Assembly (NCBI RefSeq): GCF_026151205.1 | Contig: NC_087079.1 | Span: 14,818,445-14,882,444, forward strand | DNA length: 64,000 nt | Reading direction: 5' to 3' | Source of the DNA: Bolinopsis microptera | Taxonomy: Eukaryota; Ctenophora; Tentaculata; Lobata; Bolinopsidae | Shown: positions 39,901 to 51,900 of the stretch, piece after piece | Layout of the letters: every line of letters begins with the position of its first letter | Position numbering within the stretch: the first letter of the stretch is position 1 | Translations under genes and position numbers: made by a program | Notes under the pieces: generated by a model | The model's database searches: none | The model's input: the letters and a program-made list of their open reading frames with translations, nothing else | Told to the model about the DNA's origin: nothing

Positions 39901-42900
39901 GAATTAATAAGCTCAATTATTAGGCTTTATAGTTTATCGTATCGTGGCGCGATAAAGTGTCTTTTTAATTGAATAAACAACTCGATAGCTTATGAAACTT
40001 TTTTAAACCGCCATTATATAACTCAATAAAAATTGAATCTCATTTAATTCGATGTAAAAGATTCTCTTAACTAATTGTGTTTCAGTGACGCACTGTACGT
40101 GCAGCTCAACAAAATGGTGTACAAGGAGGTACGGTTCCCTTACGCTCTGGACAGAAAGTGGTTCAGCATGTGTCTAAGTGTGGACAGAGAGTTCCTAGAT
40201 CTGTACCTGGATGGTGCTCCCTTGTTGCACGGCCAGAACCAGGATATATCTTCTGTTCAGGGTGAGTTTCTTGAGGAAATATTCTTCCCTTTCAAGTCGC
40301 TCATACCATCACCCACGTCAATAGATTAATTTGATATTGACTCATATGATATGACAATTGACAATTCAAACGGCCATGTTTATCATTTGATGGGATGAAT
40401 TTTACTTCTTTCCGTACTACTAATCAGTAGTGACAAAATGAACGTGTTATCAGGTTTGGAGATATCAGGAGATATGGTTATCGGTGGTATGCCCCATGAG
40501 TCACATCCTCCGTACCTTGCGGAGGGTCTTATCAAGGACTTGTCCGTCTGGAACAAACCCCTGTCTCCAGAGCAGGTTGACAGATTGACTTATACATTGT
40601 TTTAATGTTAAACATTGTTTTAATGTGTTCTTTTAGTTCCGTCTTTTATGTTTATTGGCTATTTTCATTTTTGAGAGTTTTACGATTTTACGCTACGCGT
40701 ATTTGGACTTGAACAATCGGATCTCTTTGTAATCCAAGCGGTATAGCTTATTACGACATCACGCGACTCTTGATCAGGTGGAAGAGTACAGTAAGGGTTG
40801 TTTGATTCCCCAACCTGATGACATCATAGTTGCCTGGTCCACCATCATGAACCACACTGTCCCGGACCTCCTTCTCGACCAGACATATTCCGGGTCTTGT
40901 TCAGGTATGGAATATATATTTATCAGATAAAAGTAATCTTCGAGATAGTGATATTAAAATTAATCACGAAACAAAATAATATTGGCTCACAATTCAAAAT
41001 TGATGCAAATAAATTTCTTTTATCTTTATCAATTTCTCACTCATTGCTTAACACAATTAACTCGTTTTGTGATAGTGATATGGGATGGCGTGAACTTGTG
41101 AATTGTAAAATGAATTATATTATTTAATTCCTCATATTTCTATATATATATATAATTATAATAACCCTCCCCATAATCATGAAACTAAAACTATCAAATT
41201 ATTGTTTGTCATATATGTATTGATGATAAACATAATAATAATGTAATACTACTCTCAGGCCCGGTTCCGTCTGGATCCTGTCCCCCGGACATGTGGGAGT
41301 GCGGTTCCGGAGACTGTATCCCTCTTATTGAGAGGTGTGATCGTATCCCTGATAACTGTCTGGACGGCAGCGATGAAACCGGCTGTCCTCTTCTTGGTGA
41401 GTTTTAATGTAGAAGACAATGACTGAGAACAGAGTTATGGTTGAGAACAGAATATAGTTAAACCGATTACAAGATTCATATCAACTTACAAAGTTAGATA
41501 TTCTGATGTCACTGAGTATAGAAAATGGATGTTCTACAACATCCTGTCTTTCAGATGGACAACTGGTTCTGATAGAGGACTCCCTAACTTCCGACTTAGC
41601 TGAAGAAGCCTGTCTGAAGTTGGGTGGTAGTCTGGCTCTACTCAGTACACCCTACATGAAGGAGTATGCCAAGAACATCCTTGTGTATTACGATTACGAC
41701 AAGGCTTGGTCCAGTAGCCCTAATGGGGAAGGTGAGTTTTGACCTTTTTCTTTTCTTTGCAAATAAAAACTGTAACAGCTCGCTGCTTTTGCTTGACACT
41801 TAAAATCTCTTGTGTGGTCGCATCTTTGGTTTAGCGATTAAAAGATACTGGATACTTCTGGATCAGTGCAAAGTTATCACCTGTCCGGTCTTACGTATCT
41901 TTGGCTTCCACATTCCTGTTATCTAGACTTAGGTTTCGCCCAGTTGTCATCGAAACAAATTAAAGGGCGTCGTATCTAACTTCTTCCGAGTTCCGTTATG
42001 AATTATTGACGACCTAACTAACTAGCATTAGCACCTAACATTTTTCTAACTTTAAACATTATTCATTATTAAGCTTTTGACTTATGACAAGTAAAATAAC
42101 TAATTCTGAGGTTTTTATTACTGAATCTTCTTCAGGACCTGGTCTGCTGACCAAGCTTGGTACCTGGCTAAAAGCGGAGAAGGAGAGTTCCGCACGTGCT
42201 GTTCTCTGTCAGAGAACCAGAAGTAAGAAGTTTTATTGATTTTAGCTAAGATTTAATTAGCAAGTGATCAGCACATTAAATGTGTTAATAGATTATTGGA
42301 CTTTGTAACGCCCTAAGTCTGCGTGGGTAATTACTAATTAGATTATTAATTACTAATTAGATTATTAATTACTAATTAGATTATTAATTACTAATTAGAT
42401 TATTAAATACTAATTAGATTATTAATTTCTGGTGATGTAGTAAAAATCGTAAAGTTAGACAAACCCATTCTGTTGTGTCTTAGTACACTAACAAATATTA
42501 TTTAAATATTTACACAATCGATTACTTAAGTTTGTACAAAAGTGTGTTAGTCTATACAATTATACCTTTAAAATATTTATCAAATTTTCAACAAAAATAG
42601 GGAAAAAAACGCTAATATTATGAACTCAAACATATATTTTCAAACTATAGTCCTCAAAAGTCAAAACGCTCCTTCAAATCCAACTGGTTTGAAATTGGGG
42701 ATCATTCTATCTTCTATTGTTCTTCTATAGGCCTTTAACCTCAAGTTGTATGGGACACCCTGGGAAGACCTTGTCTGCTATGAGCAGGTTAAGAGAGTAA
42801 GTTCCATTTCCCTGGCTGGGTGAGAATCCCAGGTTGATCGTATCGTCATCAACTATCGTGCACTGGAAAGGGGAAATATGGTTAGTTGGTTTTGAATAAG

Positions 42901-45900
42901 ATTGTTTGAGCTAGAACTCGTCTAAATAAAAATTCGGATAAGAAAAAGAAAGTCTTTCATGTCAGCTATTATATCTAAAAGATGATAGTTTTCTCACGTT
43001 GGTGGGGACACTGCTCCCGTCCGGGCCAGTACAAGCTGTCTTCAGGTTCTCCTGATGGTGTTTGGGGCAGGGCAGCTTGATGTTGATGTTTTGCTGAGCT
43101 CGGGGCAGACTGAACTGGCCGGACACTATTGTTTGTTGGGTAGCAGCTGGCACTGAACTCTTCGTCTAAGATTAAGAATGTGTTATCGATTTGTTGTTTG
43201 ATTTGAGGAATTTGTTCCTGGCTGTTAAACTGTTTTTCCTTTTCCTAACGAGCTGTTAATTATGCCTAGTTTTTAGATTGTTAGTGCTTGGTGGTACCAT
43301 GCTGCCTGGGTTGTGAACACAGATAAGTCAACAAGAAACTGTTAATTAGTCTGATTCTGAAGCCTGGTGGACGGAGGTTTAGGTGGGACACTCCTTATAT
43401 TCCCACTGCTAGGGAATGTTACAATTGGTCACTGTGATTTAAAGGTCTTTAATAGGTCAAATCTGTCAAGCTGATGATAAGTCAAGATATGGAAGCTATC
43501 TTGTGGCGGCTAGAAGGCACCAGCTATTGGAATTTAATTCAGTATAAATAAAATATGTTATAAGACAAAATTTCTAGGTCTTGGTCTTGAGCTGTCAGAG
43601 GATTGACAAAGGTTTCACACATTAGTCTTGACCAATCAAATGCTTTAATTATCAGGATAATTAACCCAAATTAACAGCATAATAACTCACGATAGTGGTG
43701 GTAGTTCTGGTGGTTCGGGAGCTGTAGTTTGGCTCCTCCTTATTGGTGGTGGTGGTTTCACTTTCTGCTTGCTCCTCGTCGGGCATCCTGTGAGAGGTGG
43801 GTGAAGACTGGGTTAATATGTTCTGCTGGTGATGACTGGTCACATGACTGGTCACATGACTGGTCACATGACTGGTCACATGACTGGTCACATGACTGGT
43901 CACATGACTGGTCACATGACTGGTCACATTACTGGTCACATGACTGGTCACATGACTGGTCACATGACTGGTCACATGACTGGTCACATGACTGGTCACA
44001 TGACTGGTCACATGACTGGTCACATGACTGGTCACATGACTGGTCACATGACTGGTCACATGACTGGTCATTGGTATGTGGACTCATATTGATGGGCTAG
44101 ATTACACATGAATTTACTATTCTGAATGTAGTGACGGTTTGTTCAGGGGTGAAGACTGGGTTAATATGTTCTGCTGGTGATGACTGGTCACATGACTGGT
44201 CACATGACTGGTCACATGACTGGTCACATGACTGGTCACATGACTGGTCACATGACTGGTCACATGACTGGTCACATGACTGGTCACATGACTGGTCACA
44301 TGACTGGTCACATGACTGGTCACATGACTGGTCACATTACTGGTCACATGACTGGTCACATGACTGGTCACATGACTGGTCACATGACTGGTCACATGAC
44401 TGGTCACATGACTGGTCACATGACTGGTCACATGACTGGTCACATGACTGGTCACATGACTGGTCATTGGTATGTGGACTCATATTGATGGGCTAGATTA
44501 CACATGAATTTACTATTCTGAATGTAGTGACGGTTTGTTCAGGACTGATGAAGCTCCGCACGCGAAACCATAGTCAGTGGGTGTGTCAAATACTTATTAT
44601 CAATATCATAGAACATTCTTGAAGTTTTAACACTCACGAGAACATGACGGTTCCATCCTCGTTCTTTACAACGTTCATTCCGGGGATATCAGCGTTCACT
44701 TCAGTCGTACTTCCGTCCTCTCCCTTCAGCCTATTAAGGTCGATCAGATTAATTTAAAATTGACTTCATATTCAATGTGTTACCCTATCTATAGTCTATA
44801 TCCGTATATTTTTAATATTCCAATACACCTATGTATAGCAGAAGTACCCCCTTTTTAAAAGATGTTTTAAAAAGAAGTTACAAGCTAGCAGATAGACGGT
44901 CAATGTCTGAGGCAAAGCATTACCGCCCTACTTACAGGAAACTCATGCTGCCATCATCATTGGGTTTAACATCAAGACCAGGGATGTTCAGAGCAAAGGA
45001 GTTGACATCTTGTGTAGTTGTCGTTGTAGCTTCTTGAGCCTGAAGTGGTTACTTTTTGTGGAAACTGTAAGTTTGGTTGGAATAATGACTAGGCATATAG
45101 GGGCAGTGTTATCCGAGTGAATGGTCAGAAAATTTGTCTAATCCCAGCACGATAAATAGAACATTTTGGGTCTGTTTGGTACGTTTGTTAGTTTCCTAAA
45201 CGTAGAATACCTTGTTGGAACCGCTGATCTTGATGTTGCTGATGTTGGAGAGAACACCGGGGTCATAGTCAAACTCAAGCTCGATCTTATATTTACCCTT
45301 CTTCTCAGGAATAACACTGATATCCTGGCAAATACCACGGGACACCTGCGTTACCTCAACCTCTTCGTTCGTGTCCAGAGAGATGCACGAAGCCTGAGTG
45401 GGAGATCTGTTAGGGATTTGTCTCAGTGTCAGGTTGATGAAATGGAGACTTGAGAGCTTCAAAGCCTAGATCTCTGTTTAACATGTGGCAGTGGACCATT
45501 ATCATCGCCAAAGGCTACAGTAAAAAGCACTGAGAACGTAAAAAACGTCTATCATCATTACCTTGGTGAGCGGGGAGGGGAATCCAATGTAGACCAACTT
45601 TGCCATAGCTAATAAGAGAGATACTCGATTAACTCACAATAATAAGGATAAAATGGACAAAGTGAGCTGGCCAGTTAAAAGTGGAGCTAGCTGGCTGAAA
45701 ACGACAAAAATCTGATTACAGCGGAATGTTATATAGTGCAGAGAGGACTGCTGCTGGAAAGCAGCACGGACTCTTTGCTACTGCACCGAGAATATGATAA
45801 CTGCACTGATAACGTAGTTCCGAAAACGTTGGAGAATGCGAAAAATGTGGGCTGGAGAGAGAGAGAGATTGCTGAACTTTCACCGGTATAATATTTGGGA

Positions 45901-48900
45901 GTTAATCTGTAACCCCCCAATTTACCGTGGATGACAAGGCGATGAGTTAACGTTATATTACGAGTAACATTCTCCCGGCTTCTGCGTCTAACGAGATCTG
46001 GTAATCCTACCCCGGACAAAACATGAAACAACCCAATAAACATATAACTAATATTGACGTGCTCGTGTGTGCATATAATGTAAGGAAAATAACATAATAG
46101 TGCGGTGGTGAGAGAGCGAGCTCGTCTCTAATCAAGGTTGGAGAGACTGGTGTAGTGGTTTCAGGAAAAGCAAATAAGTGAGGGGTTGTTATAGGCGGGG
46201 TGATGCTGAAGTGCGCGTTAACCTCTCTTCAAATATTCAAAATATCTAAATAAAATGTCACGTTGTTCTCAGGTCCAATTAGTGTGCACTTGAGGGAGAG
46301 AGTCTCAAAGAGCGCTCAAGTGTCATCATGTTCTCAAGTTTCAGGAGGGGTTGGGGTGTTGCAGTGGCGGCTCATGCATCCGATCAAAACTATGCAGGGA
46401 GTTGTGTTTCATTCAGTTCAAAACCAGAAAAGTGTAAAAAGTAAATTTTGTTCTATGTACACCGTACGGTAGCATGCCAGTCCCCGTAACTCAACATCTA
46501 GATCGTATTCAGAGGAAAAATGTTGGTCTGCAAAGAAGGAAGAATTTGAGAGTTATGGAAAGGCTTGAGTATATATACACTTTTATTCGGGCACTTTTAT
46601 TGCTGCCACGAGGACGCAGTTTGAACTAATTCTATATTTGGTGGTTTTTAAAGTACTAATTGTCGAATGATTAGGATAAGGTGCCATGCGCTGTTAACCG
46701 TCAGAATATTGAGTTATTTTCACGTAAAACTACGAAGGCGTGTCCAGAAAAAGATGGAAAGTTCAATTTTAGTATGCGCTCAAATTATTTCGATTAAATT
46801 TAAATTGAATTACCCGTCTGACATTTTCCTGCGTTAGGCATGTCTAAAAGTTTGAAGAAAAATCGGCCCGTATTCCTGATTAATTCTAATTGGAAACGGA
46901 ATCAACCACAACTAGTACTAACCACAGTAATAGTTTCTAACATGATGGTATGTTAATGTACCATGTGTCAAATTTGATGCCGGATTATTGATTAATAACT
47001 TTGGGAAAACTTGTGAATACTTGGAAAATATGATAAGCAAGACCCAGAACTATATTAGTTAACGGCACCGCAAAATATGTGAGCAATTTAACATTTCCGC
47101 AACATCACGTACTATGTGAACTTGTAAGTCTCCTGTGCTAACGTGTTAAAATCACAACGAATAAAATAACATAATATAACTTATATATTATGTATTATGC
47201 AATATAGAAGAATGTTATGTAAGTTGTAATTCTCGTCTCCCCTATCAGCCAGCGTGTACCGTTACTTCGACACACCCGCTACCTATGACGAAGCACATGA
47301 CACGTGTACGGGGATTGACGGTGAGATGGCTACCATTACAACTAAACCTCAGTTTGAGATCCTACAGAAACTGATCACTAGTCAGCAGTTTGAACCAAGG
47401 TTAGTGGCAGAGAAATGGTAAAGATACCGAGGTAAAGTAGTCTGCAAGATATAAGCTGCAGTGCTTTGCTTCAGCCTAAAGAGTTGCTGTGACGAACGTT
47501 CATTATATCTTTTAATTTTATAATCTATAAATATACATGATTTCTTCCCATTATAATTAAGACATCGTTTTAGTTGACCGACAGTGATTAATATAGATGG
47601 TATGACAAAGGCGCGGCATGCAAACAATCGCACAACCCTTCAAACCACGAACCAGAGATTTAATTAAGAGTCGGATTAGACTTTCTTCGAAAAAAAAAAC
47701 AGTCTACAGATATCTGGAGTGGATTCTGTGAAGAGGAGCTATAATGCTCAGTTTTAAAATTTGACAACGGAGAAATAAAATTAATTATGTAAAAGCTGTA
47801 GTTAAATATCAACGTCGTACAAAAGCTTTTCTCTGACATTTTTTATTAGTTTAATTATTCTTTTCCACTACCTGACCACAGCCAGCTTAAAGCGAAGACA
47901 AGTGTTCAGTATATAATTTGTTGGATTAGTTCGGGCCACTGCACTGCTTTATCCGGTAATTGCTGACAGGTTAACTTTCAAACTTCAAAGTTAACTGGAT
48001 ATTTAATATTTATCAATAAACAAAGGCGGGTTTTTCATGTCTTCAAAGTTCCATTGGCACGCCTTTACCATGTTATATCATGTAACAGGTAACTGTTATA
48101 TCATTCTAAAATAGGCAATGTCACTTGTAACATCTGTTACATGGAAGAAGCTTTTAGATGGAACTTCAAAAGGACTTGAAACCATTGAAATTACTATCAA
48201 AGAAAAAGACAAAAGATTAAACAGTTAATTATAGAATGAAACAACTTGAAATATTATAAATCTATTTGCAGTAGAATGAGATGCCCTGTAACTGAATTAA
48301 ACAACTTGCAAATTAAAATACCTGATGAACTAATTTTCTGTTAATAGTTATTGTCCTTAAACCTCACGTACTATTGAATATTGAGCTTCTACGAATCAAA
48401 TTTCGGGCGTGCGCCGTGCATGATTAAGGAATTTAAGATGTAGAAGTGGAATTTCTGACGTTCTCTGCAAGAATCAAGCCTTTTACCAAGAATGGTCTCC
48501 AAGAGAAGCAATACACCAGACTTCTCAATTTGTTGATTTGTGTTTAACATGTGACATAACCCCCCTAATAATTGCTGCCTGCAGTGGTGCTGCCTGGGTT
48601 GGAGGTGGCAAGAAGGCTGGGTATCTGACATGGGATAACGGTGACATTTTCTCTGATCTTAACCAGGTGATTATCTTTACTTATCTTAACTGACTTATCT
48701 TTACTGACTTATCTTTACTCGTTTATCTTTACTTACTTATCTTAACTGACTTATCTTTACTCGTTTATCTTTACTTGTGTTTACAATACAAGGTTAATCT
48801 CGGGATCTTCCCAATATTCCCTCGATAAGAAACTGTGTGATTTGATTGGTGTTTAAAATTCTTAAAATTCTTTACTGATACTCAATTGAAATAGACGAGG

Positions 48901-51900
48901 ACCAAGTTTTCCTGTTCAAATGACGCATTCTAGCAATATACTCGAATATACACGAATATACACGAATATACACGAATATGTAAAATATAAACGAATATAC
49001 ACGAATATGTTAAATATACACGAATATGCCAAATATACACGAATATGTTAAATATGTAACACGAATATACACGAATATGTAAAATATAAACGAATATACA
49101 CGAATATGCCAAATATACACGAATATGCCAAATATACACGAATATGTTAAATATGTTATTTTACAAATACCGCCCTTATTCACACCAGCTATTTAGCTCT
49201 TTTTCCAGGAGCCGAGGTATGTTAGCGGAGACAAGCTTTCAGTAGACAGATCCGGGTTGTGGGAGTTGAGAGACAAGACTGAGACACTGCCTTTCGTCTG
49301 CATGGTTGAGACCGGTCAGTAAGATTGAGACTCACTTTGATTGAGATTTATATAATAGACATCTACCAATAAGTATAGCTTTACAAAATAATTTATTTCA
49401 AGTAACAGTATTGAATTTGAAATATTCTGCCCGCGAAGTAAATGTATTCTTTGAATACCATCGATGGCTATTACACGTTGTTAATGTAACTCCTGTTTTT
49501 CAGCGTACAATCACACCACTTCTATGGAGTTTGGAAACACAGGGGAGCCCCTGGTGCGGATAACAGACCCTATATCTGGGATCACGGTGCTGGACACCAC
49601 TACTTGCGCTTCCTTCAAATCAGCCAAAGCAAACGGTAAATATATGTTTCATGGAATGTCTCAATTCCAATTTAGGTTTTCGAACAGAACAACAAAATCT
49701 TGACTGACATCCTAGTAACCATAGTTACTGATAATTCTGTAATCTGTCAGGAACGATAATATCGTACGCTACTGATAACAACGATAACGAGATGTTGGTC
49801 ATGGTCACTAACCAGGCTTTAGTCATCATGGTCCACAACGTTCCTTACTTCGTCAAAACAGGTTTATAGTAATTCGGGATTTAATCTCCATGTAACGAAA
49901 TAACAACCTCTCAAAAAATGAAAAATGTTGCTAACCTGCAACCATTCATATAGTTAAGATATCAGATTTAGATATTAATTTAGAGCCAAAAAATTGAATT
50001 GGCTACTTTTACTACTACAACAAAGGGTTTTTATGATATTTTCTAAGATTTTTATTGAATTTTTATATAGAATTTTACCAAAACCCATAATCATGGGTAG
50101 AGTGGACCGCTGCCAGTGTCTCTCTTTCCCAAACAAAAGGAAATGATATTAATTTGATTGACCGTTCTCAAATGCAAAATGATACCGAGAATGAAATCGG
50201 TCGCTCGCTTTTCCCATTCATTCACGGCTTACAATCAATCACATGCTGTAAAAATTCCTTTGGGTTGCGTTCGGGTCGATATACCTAGTATTTCGGGATA
50301 AGGGTGGTACTGGTAGTTAGTATTCATTCACGGCTTACAATCAATCACATGCTGTACAAATTCCTTTGGGTTGCGTTCGGGTCGATATACCTAGTATTTC
50401 GGGATAAGGGTGGTACTGGTAGTTAGTAAATTAGCTGAAGTTTATTGAATCTTTATTGCTGAGTACAGCTGCCTTCGGGTAGTTCTTCTTAATCTATTAG
50501 TAGTAGTAGTAAATCTTTCAAAGTACGAAATATCTCTTTAAAAGAGCATCCTAGGCACCTTATAGATATCAAAACGCATAAAAAAGAAAACAAAAACATC
50601 AACCATCTTCTAACTTCTTCCACTCCTCCCTATCTAAAGCTAAAAATCTAAGGTCTTCGAAATCAGTCAAATTCTTAAGTCTAATATCAAGATTTCTACT
50701 AGTCAAGTCTTTTCTAATAACATCTAATAAGTTTAAACATGGTCTACCCCGTCTCCCTTCCATAAAAATATCAGAATTTATAGCAAATAACATAGAGGTG
50801 TATGCTGGTGAGTCTTCCTGTCCTCTTAAGATATGTCCTAACATTCTCCATCGAAACTTAGAGACTCTCACAGACAAGGGAGTGACATAACAACGAGCAT
50901 AGAGTGCCTCATTAGAAATAACCCCAGTAGGCCATCTGATGTTGAGGATTCTTCGGAGGTGTTTGCGATGAGCAATATCAAGTTCATTCAACGAAGCTAG
51001 TGGTGCAGCCCAGGAGTTGCAGTTGTAGAGTAGAATAATCTATTACAATTGTAAATTAATGGAAAAAGCGAGCGACCGATTTCATTCTCGGTATCATTTT
51101 GCATTTGAGAACGGTCAATCAAATTAATATCACTTCCTTTTGTTTGGGAAAGAGAGACACTGGCAGCGGTCCACTCTACCCATGATTATGGGTTTTGGTA
51201 AAATATCATCTCTTTTTGATTATAATGTCATATCAGGATACTTTATAAAATCGAAATATAAACTGATGTCTTCATTAATAAGGAGGAAGTTTCAACGATT
51301 TCGAAATTTTTACTTTAAAAACATTTCCTTGTGTTTAAGTAAGCATATCGGTCTATCACTGACTGAACATAAAACATTATAATCATTCAAGTTGCCATTA
51401 ACTTCATTTATAATGACATTGAACTGTCGTGGTAAAGCAGAATTTGTTCGAAATCACGAATGAGCATAATTCTCACCGTTCGCACGTGCAAACTTTGAGC
51501 GGACGTTACGTGCGCATCCAATACTGAATCGCCGTAAATTTTTGCATAGCGGTATTTTATATATAGTTTGATAAGCGTGCAAAGTTTCAAAAGATTTCAA
51601 ATAGAACTTGGATCACAACGGGACTCCAAAGTTGATAAAAATCGTGAAAACACCAATTTTCAGTGATTTTAGCAATTTTTAATCAATTTGGGCGTGTCCC
51701 CACGTGTGCAACTTTTTGATTTTCAACTTTAAAACTAGCCTAATGCACAATTTATACCTATAGGAAGCAGAACTGAGCTCCACAACCCAAGGGATAGCCC
51801 AACACCAGAGAATACTAAATCGCAAAATTGACGTTTTAAAAAAATAATTTTTCAAAAAAGCACTAATTTCAAAGGCAAATATCTTTATGAAGGAGTAAGA

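Larger units (their letters stand above)
27316..40085 (+). other. 12.8-kb intron inside the pentraxin domain, hosting two antisense genes
   Basis: The donor after 27315 (GTGAGA) and the acceptor before 40086 (TTTCAG) join in phase and reconstruct a continuous pentraxin domain. The intron holds an antisense 7TM receptor and an antisense glutamate receptor, plus repeats at 31787-32483, 32735-33050 and 34714-34819. The remaining stretches (about 28.9-31.7 and 33.2-36.1 kb) show nothing I can support beyond homopolymer G tracts near 30886 and 31044. Confidence 0.7.
42223..47248 (+). other. 5-kb intron between the two lectin-like domains, hosting an antisense gene
   Basis: Donor GTAAGA and acceptor CTATCAG join in phase 1. 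The intron contains the antisense filamin-repeat-like gene (42725-45606), a 19-bp AT-rich tandem repeat and a large duplicated 12-bp minisatellite. Nothing else is supported between 45607 and 47248; the promoter of the antisense gene should lie just above 45606. Confidence 0.7.
50072..51204. mobile_element. 1.13-kb element with 141-bp terminal inverted repeats enclosing a LINE fragment
   Basis: Arms at 50072-50212 and 51063-51204 are nearly exact inverse complements (begin ATTTTACCAAAACCCATAAT; inner end GAAATCGGTCGCTCGCTTTT). Inside are two tandem 106-bp units and an antisense non-LTR retrotransposon fragment. It is either a composite foldback element or an inverted duplication around a retrotransposon relic. 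No clear target duplication is seen. Confidence 0.8.

Noticed and set aside
43661-44496. Long open reading frames on both strands encoding Met-Thr-Gly-His, Asp-Trp-Ser-His and Thr-Ser-His-Val repeats
   Set aside because: They are by-products of a 12-bp minisatellite whose unit is a multiple of three without stops. The real exon signal in this area is the antisense 43787-43691 exon.
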